From JBBQKP01 sp038326995 (GTDB lineage: Bacteria; Planctomycetota; Phycisphaerae; Tepidisphaerales; Tepidisphaeraceae): a stretch of 8,500 nucleotides of DNA. A program made the translations under genes and the position numbers. Location of the stretch: assembly GCA_038326995.1 (NCBI GenBank), contig JBBQKP010000149.1:1-8500 (forward strand). Direction: 5' to 3'. A model generated the notes under the pieces. The model searched no databases. It had not been told where the DNA came from and was given only the letters and a program-made list of their open reading frames with translations. This document shows, piece after piece, positions 1 through 5,497 of this stretch (positions are counted from its first letter, which is position 1; every line of letters begins with the position of its first letter).

Positions 1-9
1 GTGCGTTGT

Positions 10-963
10 TTACTGATTCGATTGAACGAACAATTTGTCAACGTCAGGCAGGGCGTCGATCACGCCAAGATCCTTTAGCTGGTTGCTCAACTCTTGCCAT
101 CGCGATGTAGTCATGACGCCTAAACCGTTAGCCTTGGTTTCGTCGGTCTCGATCAAGGGCTTTTGCGCTTCTGCACTTTTCTCAAATGTCTGTGCATCCA
201 TTCCAGGGTTGAGTTTTTGCATCATCGCGTTCGTCGGCTTCGCGTCGGCAAGATAGGCTTTCCAGCCTTCTCGGACGGCGGCCGTCATTGAACTGACCAA
301 TTCGGGCTTGCTGTCGAGTAAATCGCGGCGCGTCGCGACGACGGTCGTGTACGGATTGTAACCCGCCTCGGCGATGAGAAACGTCTTGACCTGAATGCCC
401 GCTTTCGCGGCGGCGATGGGTTCTGAGGTGACGAAGCACTGCATCGAATACTGATCGTTGGATCGCAGGACCGACAGATCGCCGCCCGGACTCGGAACGA
501 TCGTGAGAGAGCCGAAGCCGAATTTGTTCTTCAAGAAATTCGCGTAAGGCAGGCCCCTTTGCATGGCGAGGATGCCGGGTGATTTGAACACGTCTTCGAT
601 GCTGGAAAAGCCCCGGGCCGAGTGCGTCATGATGCCCTGCGGGTTGGTCTGATAGACGGCGAATAATGCGACAAGTTCAAGGCCTTTTGAATTGGCGACG
701 ATGAGTTCGTCGGCACTGACAATCGCGAAATCAACCGTGCCCGCCGCCAGCATCTGTACGGTCGGCAAGCCCGTTCCGCCGGGCTGAATTGTGACATTGA
801 GATTTGCCTTGGCGAAATGCCCGCCGCGCTGTGATTCGTAGAATCCGCCGAACTGAGGCTCGGGCTTCCAATTGAGCTGCAGCGTTGTTTTGGTCTGCGC
901 GAAAACCGCGCTTGAAGAAGAAAGAAGAAACGCAATCGCCAGGCAAAGAAGTTTCTTGGTCAT
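10..963 (-). CDS. ABC transporter substrate-binding protein, NMT1/THI5-like
   Basis: This is the periplasmic binding protein of an importer, 317 residues from the ATG at 963. It begins with a Sec signal peptide: basic MTKK, a hydrophobic core to about residue 20, and a likely AVFA|Q cleavage after residue 22. There is no lipobox. The mature protein opens with LQLNWKPEPQFGGFY and continues with a PGGTG...VDFAIVSADE segment, typical of the NMT1/THI5-like family (ThiY, SsuA, TauA relatives). Substrates in this family include thiamine pyrimidines, riboflavin, sulfonates and nitrate; which one applies here cannot be told. The cognate ATPase and permease genes lie upstream on the same strand, separated from it by a broken Uma2 gene. 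An in-frame TTG at 993 would add ten residues before the signal peptide, so ATG 963 is preferred. GGAG directly abuts this ATG, too close for a good ribosome binding site. TATACT lies 7 nt upstream. Family confident, substrate unknown. Confidence 0.9.
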   Translation of the reverse strand: MTKKLLCLAIAFLLSSSSAVFAQTKTTLQLNWKPEPQFGGFYESQRGGHFAKANLNVTIQPGGTGLPTVQMLAAGTVDFAIVSADELIVANSKGLELVALFAVYQTNPQGIMTHSARGFSSIEDVFKSPGILAMQRGLPYANFLKNKFGFGSLTIVPSPGGDLSVLRSNDQYSMQCFVTSEPIAAAKAGIQVKTFLIAEAGYNPYTTVVATRRDLLDSKPELVSSMTAAVREGWKAYLADAKPTNAMMQKLNPGMDAQTFEKSAEAQKPLIETDETKANGLGVMTTSRWQELSNQLKDLGVIDALPDVDKLFVQSNQ

Positions 964-970
964 CTCCGCG

Positions 971-976
971 AGTATA
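971..976 (-). promoter_or_regulatory. Candidate -10 box (TATACT) of the binding-protein gene
   Basis: The minus strand reads TATACT, separated by 7 nt from the ATG at 963. The same hexamer precedes two other minus-strand starts in this window at 6 and 12 nt. It would give an almost leaderless mRNA. No convincing -35 hexamer is seen at 16-18 bp: TTGACC occurs, but only 11 bp upstream. This is inference from position and recurrence. Confidence 0.4.
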
Positions 977-1009
977 TACGTGGGGCCGGTCAATTTTCGA
1001 ACTTAAGAA

Positions 1010-1443
1010 CTATTGGTTGGCAAACGCCAAATGCTCGGGCGAGGCGATGCGGCTGTTGAGCGTCGCCAGCGCCTTTGCAAAATTGCCTGCAACGAGTGCG
1101 TTGGCATTAATTCACAACCCGGAAAACGTGAGGCTCTTCCAGATGCCCGAATTCGCGCCCGACTCGTCGAATTGTCCGCGGCCTGGGTTCCCGAGGTAAG
1201 CACGCTGTACATTGATAGCAACATCACCGCGATTCCGTGCGGTTCGCCGTGCGCCCTGATTCGAACTGGAGAAGCCGTGTGGACGATTCCTGAAATGAGC
1301 TCTGCCTTTTTGACCTCGGGCATGGCGTTGTAGCGTCCTTCGAATTTAACGCGCGAAAGACGATCGCCGTTTTCAAGTGCAAGAGCGCGTCCGGATGAAT
1401 ACGGTTTGGGTTGAAAGAAGTTAGGCGATGCGACGGCACTCAT
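1010..1443 (-). pseudogene. Broken Uma2-family (PD-(D/E)XK nuclease-like) gene, internal deletion plus nonsense codon
   Basis: The first 90 or so codons from ATG 1443 read as the start of a Uma2-family protein (DUF820): DRLSRVKFEGRYNAMPEVKK, AELISGIVHTASPVR, then HGEPHG and ADNST. After ADNST (about 1165-1172) this frame becomes an arginine-rich nonsense tail. The family's usual C-terminal end then appears in the next frame: GIWKSLTFSGL, a TGA stop at 1112-1114 where the family normally has Trp (PGLW), INANALVAGNFAKALATLN, then RIASPEHLAFANQ and TAG at 1010-1012. The middle of the domain is missing, including the QPD and E-x-K segment and the following DxxxK...Y stretch that form the nuclease active site. 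I estimate a loss of 60-90 codons. At least two independent lesions (frame-changing deletion, Trp to stop) mean no active protein. Uma2 genes are often scattered singly in planctomycete and cyanobacterial genomes. Here the remnant sits between the permease and binding-protein genes of one transporter. The frame from ATG 1443 stays open to 1003 and could still yield a 146-residue product with a junk tail. Confidence 0.8.
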
Positions 1444-1455
1444 GATTTCATTATT

Positions 1456-1461
1456 AGTATA
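1456..1461 (-). promoter_or_regulatory. Candidate -10 box (TATACT) upstream of the Uma2 remnant
   Basis: TATACT on the minus strand is 12 nt upstream of ATG 1443. Nothing resembling a terminator (hairpin plus T-run) is visible between the permease stop at 1527 and here, so read-through from the permease is also possible. No good -35 match is seen; GAAACA is at the right distance but matches only three of six consensus bases. Confidence 0.35.
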
Positions 1462-1526
1462 GCGAAGTTTAAGTTCGGTGTTTCAGTCTTTGTTGCGATC
1501 AATTTCTTCAATTCACTGGCACTGGC

Positions 1527-2297
1527 TCAACGCCCGGATTCGCTGGCGTGCCAATGACGAAGCGTGAGTCGGGCGACGAGTGTGACCGAGAGGAACATCG
1601 CCAGGCCGAACAAACTCGAGAGCAGCACCGCCGCGAAAATTTTATCATTGCGAAGCTGCGTACGGCTGACTTCGATGACTGATCCGAGCCCGCCGAACGA
1701 GCCGACGAGTTCGCCGACCATCGCCCCGATCACCGCAAGCCCGGCCGCGATTTTGATGCCCGTCAAAGTTTGTGGCAGTGCGAAGGGCAGGCTCAAACGC
1801 AGCAACGTGCTGATTCTGCCCGCGCCGTATAGTTTGAACATGTCGCGCAATGCGGGATCGACGGATGACAATCCCGCGTAGGTGTTAGCGATGACGGGAA
1901 AGATTGAGGCGATACACGCGGCGGTTCTGACGGTCGGCGGGCCGAATCCGAGCCAGATCACAAGCATTGGCGCGATGGCGATGATGGGGACGGTTTGAAA
2001 GAAAATGGTGTACGGCATGAGGGCCGCACGCAGCCATTTTGAACTGGAAAGAATGATCGCGATGACGATGCCAAGCACGATTGAAATCGCGAACCCTTCG
2101 ATTGCGCTGCGGGCCGTCACCCAAAGCGCGGGCCAGAGATCGGTTTCCTTTTCCAACAGCGCTTTCACGATCGAACTGGGTTTGGGCAGAAGAAATTCGC
2201 GGACATATCCGAGCGACACCACGGCCTCGGCAACGCCCGCAACCAATAGCAGCGTCAGCACGGGCGGAAGGATGTTGGCGAGCAGTTTGCGGATCAT
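1527..2297 (-). CDS. ABC transporter permease, SsuC/TauC/ThiX type
   Basis: This is the inner-membrane permease subunit, 256 residues, the usual family length. Hydrophobic segments lie at roughly residues 10-30, 66-84, 95-117, 124-141, 183-200 and 220-245. The binding-protein-dependent transport domain (BPD_transp_1) covers about 70-245. The cytoplasmic coupling loop (EAA-type) is at about 155-176, reading YGAGRISTLLRLSLPFALP with the conserved Gly and LP. The segment IFFQTVPIIAIAPMLVIWLG is characteristic of the nitrate/sulfonate/thiamine-precursor permease group. Its ATG overlaps the ATPase stop as ATGA, so translation is probably coupled. GGAG lies 5 nt before the ATG, the clearest Shine-Dalgarno site in the window. 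It pairs with the ATPase upstream and presumably with the binding protein beyond the Uma2 remnant. The substrate is not determined. Confidence 0.93.
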   Translation of the reverse strand: MIRKLLANILPPVLTLLLVAGVAEAVVSLGYVREFLLPKPSSIVKALLEKETDLWPALWVTARSAIEGFAISIVLGIVIAIILSSSKWLRAALMPYTIFFQTVPIIAIAPMLVIWLGFGPPTVRTAACIASIFPVIANTYAGLSSVDPALRDMFKLYGAGRISTLLRLSLPFALPQTLTGIKIAAGLAVIGAMVGELVGSFGGLGSVIEVSRTQLRNDKIFAAVLLSSLFGLAMFLSVTLVARLTLRHWHASESGR

Positions 2298-3097
2298 TTC
2301 AGCTCCGCTTTGTCTAGTGATTTTGTCGATGCTCGAAGTGCGTCGAAAAGCAGTCGCGATTCACGCGCGAACGCAGCGTCCGTGCGAAGCTCGGCCGATC
2401 GGACTTCGGGCAGATCTAAAACACGGTCGAGCGTGATACGTGCAGGGCGTGCGGAAAAAACAACGACGCGCTCTGAGAGATACGCCGCCTCTGCGATGGA
2501 GTGCGTGACGAAAACTACGGTCATGGCCGCGTCTCCAGAGCCGGCTCGCCAGATCGTCAGAAGCTCATCATCGAGCTCTTGCCGGGTGATTTCGTCTAGC
2601 GCTGCGAAGGGTTCATCAAGAAGTAATATGTCGGGCTGACTCACAAGAGCGCGCGCCAGGGAAACGCGCATTCGCATTCCGCCCGAAAGCTGGGCCGGGT
2701 AACGTTTGGCCGCATCCGTCAGACCGACACGCGCGATCGCATCTGCCGCACGTGCCTGGCGCCTGCCGCGTGACATGCCCTGCAATTGAAGCGGCAACTC
2801 CACATTTCCCATGACGCTGCGCCACGGCAACAAGTGTGCGTCCTGAAAAACATACGCCAGCCGCGGCCTGTCATTCTGCGACTCGCTTCGCAATTCACAT
2901 CGCCCAGATGTCGGAACGTCAAGCCCCGCGATGATGCGAAGCAGCGTGCTCTTTCCACAACCGCTCGGCCCGACGAAGGAATTGAAACTGCCCGCCTTGA
3001 AGTCTAGCGAGACGTCGTTGACCGCGATCGTGCGCGAGGTCGCATCGCCAAACACTCGAGAAACGCGGTCGAGAGAGATCGAGAAGCCGCGATTCAT
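2294..3097 (-). CDS. ABC transporter ATP-binding protein, SsuB/TauB type
   Basis: This is the cytoplasmic ATPase of the importer, 267 residues. All nucleotide-binding motifs are intact: Walker A GPSGCGKST (43-51), Q-loop VFQDAHLLPW (Q85), signature LSGGM (137-141), Walker B LLLDEP (158-163), D-loop ALDE (166-169) and H-loop THS (H199). The HLLPW after the Q-loop is typical of the nitrate/sulfonate/taurine/thiamine-precursor subfamily. It is the first gene of the transporter set and overlaps the permease by ATGA. The start is ATG 3097. No Shine-Dalgarno is seen before it, but TATACT lies 6 nt upstream, so the message may be nearly leaderless. The preceding gene ends at 3158, and a short hairpin lies in between. 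Function as an ATPase is secure; the transported molecule is unknown. Confidence 0.95.
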   Translation of the reverse strand: MNRGFSISLDRVSRVFGDATSRTIAVNDVSLDFKAGSFNSFVGPSGCGKSTLLRIIAGLDVPTSGRCELRSESQNDRPRLAYVFQDAHLLPWRSVMGNVELPLQLQGMSRGRRQARAADAIARVGLTDAAKRYPAQLSGGMRMRVSLARALVSQPDILLLDEPFAALDEITRQELDDELLTIWRAGSGDAAMTVVFVTHSIAEAAYLSERVVVFSARPARITLDRVLDLPEVRSAELRTDAAFARESRLLFDALRASTKSLDKAELK

Positions 3098-3103
3098 GAG
3101 CGA

Positions 3104-3109
3104 AGTATA
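3104..3109 (-). promoter_or_regulatory. Candidate -10 box (TATACT) of the transporter operon
   Basis: TATACT on the minus strand is 6 nt upstream of the ATPase ATG at 3097, in a 60-nt gap after the 213-residue membrane protein gene. It is the third copy of this hexamer placed just before a start codon. No -35 consensus is visible at normal spacing. Confidence 0.4.
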
Positions 3110-3142
3110 GAAAGATATCTACAAACAAATCGGACTGCGATC

Positions 3143-3158
3143 GACCGTGTGAACGGTC
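3143..3158 (-). terminator. Short hairpin at the 3' end of the membrane-protein gene
   Basis: GACCGT, loop GTGA, ACGGTC is a perfect 6-bp inverted repeat. It begins at the last base of the stop codon of the 213-residue gene (3158-3160) and lies before the transporter's candidate promoter. On the minus strand, T-rich ATTTGTTTG follows only some 11 nt later, so this is at best a weak terminator. It could equally be an operator or mRNA-end stabiliser. Confidence 0.3.
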
Positions 3159-3799
3159 TACAGTTTTCCCAACTTAGACAGCACGTGGTCGTACATCGCG
3201 TCGATGGGCTTTTGCTCGTACACGAAGTCGTCGAGCACGAGAATGCCCGTCGTGCCGTCGGCAAGCTTGTAGTTGATCCGGGCGATTCCTTTGCGATCCC
3301 ACAATGCGGTGTCGACATCCGTGATGGCGGAAAGCGGAACGGGCGGCGATGCGGGCGAGTGAATGACGTCATTCTCGAGCCGAATTTGCCCGCGTGACTT
3401 GTACATCGCCCAAGCCACCAGCGCAGCGCCAAAGAGGGGCAATGCGACGGTTAGATATTGATTGATGCGGATGGAAAGATCGCTCTTTTTGTCGCCGATT
3501 TTTTGAAGCTCCGCGCTGATCATTCCGACCGCCTGGTCATCGACGGGGGACGTATTCTGCAGTTCGGTTCGCCGGGACTCGAGTGAAGCGATCTGAACAT
3601 TCCGCGCGGGCCAGGCGACGTAGCCGTCGTAGTAGCACCAGCCGCCGAACAGGACCAAAAGCCCGCCGAGCAGGAACCGGGCATTGCGAAAGTAGCTGCC
3701 CGCCTTGGCGACGATGGGTTGGGGCTCGAGCGTCTTCTCCGTGGTGCCGGAGGCTTCGGCGAGGTCGGGTGATAGAGGATTTTCTGGTGAGTCGTTCAT
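3158..3799 (-). CDS. Two-pass membrane protein of unknown function
   Basis: I do not recognise this 213-residue protein. It has a soluble, acidic and Pro/Ser-rich N-terminus (1-38) and a first membrane segment at about 42-59 (LLGGLLVLFGGWCYY). A polar helical stretch of about 55 residues (65-112) may form a coiled coil. A second membrane segment follows at about 115-132 (YLTVALPLFGAALVAWAMY). The C-terminal 80 residues have alternating hydrophobic strands (IRLENDVI, GIARINYKL, GILVLDDFVY) ending in an amphipathic helix. That pattern suggests a small beta-barrel domain of the bacterial PH kind, but this is only an impression from strand pattern. If both termini are cytoplasmic, the helical stretch faces the periplasm. 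The start ATG overlaps the stop of the 83-residue gene (ATGA), implying coupled translation and a shared role. No Shine-Dalgarno is seen. Confidence 0.82.
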   Translation of the reverse strand: MNDSPENPLSPDLAEASGTTEKTLEPQPIVAKAGSYFRNARFLLGGLLVLFGGWCYYDGYVAWPARNVQIASLESRRTELQNTSPVDDQAVGMISAELQKIGDKKSDLSIRINQYLTVALPLFGAALVAWAMYKSRGQIRLENDVIHSPASPPVPLSAITDVDTALWDRKGIARINYKLADGTTGILVLDDFVYEQKPIDAMYDHVLSKLGKL

Positions 3800-4047
3800 G
3801 GGGTTTCGGTTTGGCTCTTCAATGTAGTCTCGATTTCGCGAACTGCCCAGACCATTCGCTCAAGATCACTCTTTAGCTCCGCGGCAGTGGGGGATGGGCC
3901 GCGATGTGAATCGATTGTATCGATCGCACCGATGATGTCGTCCTGCAGACGAAGGCGCGTCTTGAAACAGGCGGCCACGACATTAATGCCAAGTTCCTCG
4001 ACATCTCGTGAATCGATTTTCTCTGATTTTTTCGGCTTCAGCTTCAT
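3796..4047 (-). CDS. Small hypothetical protein, 83 residues
   Basis: I do not recognise this protein. It has a lysine-rich start (MKLKPKKSEK) and is then predicted to be mostly alpha-helical, with one Cys (27) and amphipathic stretches at about 15-45 and 55-78. No signal peptide or membrane segment is visible. It is judged real because its stop overlaps the next start by ATGA, it lies in a run of same-strand genes, and its length fits the gap between them. The start at ATG 4047 is the first plausible one after the preceding stop at 4092, and no Shine-Dalgarno precedes it. It may be a small cytoplasmic partner of the two-pass membrane protein encoded directly downstream, by context only. Confidence 0.65.
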   Translation of the reverse strand: MKLKPKKSEKIDSRDVEELGINVVAACFKTRLRLQDDIIGAIDTIDSHRGPSPTAAELKSDLERMVWAVREIETTLKSQTETP

Positions 4048-4091
4048 GAGGAATTAATCGTCTTGCGGAAAACCGGCCTTCGTGGATGGGA

Positions 4092-4841
4092 TTACTGTCT
4101 GGACGTGATGGCCGATCGAAGCGGCTGAACGATCTTGGGCAATACGTGTTCGGTCACGAGCTGCTCGCCGCGCTCTGCAAGGCCGGCGAAGATTTCCGCG
4201 AACGATGCCTTCGGGCGGTCGCCCCAAAACCGCCTGACTATTAGATAGACGCTGATCGCATCGTCGGCGTAATCGCCCGTACGCACCTGATAACTGTTCG
4301 TGCGTGTGACCACTTCGATCCGCGCCTGCAGGCGAAGGTCGTCGGTCAGTGCGACGATAACCGTTGGCTGAAAATCGACGGGTTTTGCGCCGGGGATTTC
4401 CATCAGACACGCCAGCGGCGATGACTCGTAAAGACTTTCCGCGACGATCTCGTCGTGATTGCCTCCGTAGCTGAGATCGAACCCGAAAAGGACATCCAGA
4501 TAGTCGACTTCGACATTGCTGATTCCCAGTTCGTAGGGTGCTTGTTCGAGCACGAATTTGTGCAGCTTGAGGCAACTCGGAATCTCAGTGGGATTCACAT
4601 GCCCCGCCGACAGACGCGATTGCTCCAAACTCACCCACCGATACTCGCCGCCCGCGCGGTCTTCTTCGATCGAGTATTCGACATTGTCGCCCTTTCTAAA
4701 TCGCTGCATTCCCGGATACGCCTTTTGAACCTGCTCCAGAAAATGCAAAACCGGTTCGCGGGCGGTGGGCAGGGTGATCTGCGAGCCCAGTCGCATGTTG
4801 ATGTAAAAATCGTCGCTGAAAGTGGAATAGATGTGCGACAT
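4092..4841 (-). CDS. Conserved-type protein of unknown function, 249 residues
   Basis: This is a soluble-looking protein without signal peptide or membrane segments. Distinctive stretches are HIYSTFSDDFYINM (3-16), FGFDLSYGGNHDEIVAE (119-135), a beta-rich region from 158 to 205 (TVIVALTDDLRLQARIEV, then TRTNSYQVRTG) and a C-terminal helix pair (212-247). From memory it resembles a family of uncharacterised proteins of about 240-250 residues found repeatedly in planctomycetes, with the same N-terminal motif. I know of no assigned function and recognise no catalytic signature. The start ATG 4841 is supported by the motif beginning at residue 3. No Shine-Dalgarno is present, but a TAGTAT hexamer (4851-4856) lies 9 nt upstream, similar to the TATACT boxes of neighbouring genes. 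It is the first gene of the minus-strand run, 44 nt before the 83-residue gene. Confidence 0.8.
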   Translation of the reverse strand: MSHIYSTFSDDFYINMRLGSQITLPTAREPVLHFLEQVQKAYPGMQRFRKGDNVEYSIEEDRAGGEYRWVSLEQSRLSAGHVNPTEIPSCLKLHKFVLEQAPYELGISNVEVDYLDVLFGFDLSYGGNHDEIVAESLYESSPLACLMEIPGAKPVDFQPTVIVALTDDLRLQARIEVVTRTNSYQVRTGDYADDAISVYLIVRRFWGDRPKASFAEIFAGLAERGEQLVTEHVLPKIVQPLRSAITSRQ

Positions 4842-5497
4842 GGAGGCGGAATACTACTCAATGAATAACGCACGCGATAGTCGCCTGACTTGCGACGCGC
4901 CCGACTGGACATGTCCGCCTTGCGAATTCATGAGGAGCCTATGCGCCCGCCCTAATTAAATTCGCGCATCTTCAGGTGCCCAGGCAAAGCCTTCGCACGC
5001 AGTCTGTCACACCAGCTGTCAATAGAATCCACCGCCGGTTCTGATCGGGGTTCTTCAAAGCTCCTCAAACAGGAGATCGGCGATGCCGTAGAAAATGATC
5101 GATTTCAACTCGGAGTTAGGCCAGCAGTCATTCCAGAATCGTCACACTTCAACCGAAAACAGACGGAATTAAACGAGCCGCGCACGTCGGTAAGCGGTTG
5201 CTGTGAATTTTCCTGAAGAATTCAAAACGCGTCCAGAACGCCGCTTCGTAACTATTTAGCCGTTTGCAGCAAATCGCATTTGCCCGGACGTTCTGGGTGC
5301 CGCGACTTGTCACCCATGGGGTTGCACTACACGCGTACAAAACGTGGCACGAGACATCGTGAAATTCCGGCATTCGGTTGTAGTGTTACCCGCCCCCGAA
5401 GTCTCCCCCGGAATACTGAGAGAGGAAATCGGAAGCCGGCTGCACGGTTTCGCATCGCACTCTCGACCATCGCCGAGGTCTAGCATACAACAGGGCG
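4842..5497. other. Divergent intergenic region, 656 bases, no convincing gene
   Basis: This separates the leftward 249-residue gene from rightward gatA. Short open frames exist on both strands (longest about 74-86 codons, for example minus 5373-5149), but none has a recognisable motif, a good start context or neighbour coupling. No gatC lies here. Visible structure includes a small hairpin CTCCT-CAAAC-AGGAG at 5061-5075 and the long fold at 5229-5300. A weak AGGG lies 2 nt before the gatA ATG, with a TAGCAT (5481-5486) upstream. The region is unusually long for two adjacent housekeeping-type genes. Confidence 0.6.
5229..5300 (+). ncRNA. Candidate structured RNA / leader element upstream of gatA
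   Basis: Bases 5229-5240 (GCGTCCAGAACG) pair with 5289-5300 (CGTTCTGGGTGC) over 12 bp. After one bulged A (5288), CCG/CGG at 5241-5243 and 5285-5287 adds three more pairs. Inside lies a second hairpin, GCAAAT-CGC-ATTTGC (5269-5283). Two of the outer pairs are G-U on the plus strand but would be C-A mismatches on the minus strand, so the fold favours a plus-strand transcript, the direction of gatA. The 3' arm can alternatively pair downstream: GTGCCGCG (5297-5304) with CGTGGCAC (5343-5350), again with a plus-strand-only G-U. The helices were found by eye and no family is recognised. It could be a leader element or a separate small RNA. Confidence 0.35.

Noticed and set aside
964..993. TTG at 993 as start of the binding protein, adding ten residues.
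   Set aside because: It would put a non-basic extension before a well-formed Sec signal peptide, and the TATACT box lies inside that extension.
1003..1164. C-terminal part of the 146-codon ORF read from 1443 as genuine protein.
   Set aside because: It is Arg/Ser-rich without family similarity, and the neighbouring frame contains the recognisable Uma2 C-terminus.
1258..1267. GATTCGAACT resembling a tRNA T-loop.
   Set aside because: No acceptor, D or anticodon stems surround it; it lies within the Uma2 N-terminal coding part (SPVRIRAHG).
5295..5304. GGGTGCCGCG upstream of gatA resembles part of the T-box consensus GGGTGGNACCGCG, and T-boxes regulate aminoacyl-tRNA genes.
   Set aside because: The central bases of the consensus are missing, no specifier stem or downstream terminator with T-run is seen, and T-box leaders are mainly known from Firmicutes.
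5149..5373. Minus-strand 74-codon ORF in the long intergenic region.
   Set aside because: It has no recognisable motif, no start signal and no coding neighbour, and it covers the structured segment. It could be a decayed remnant but cannot be supported.
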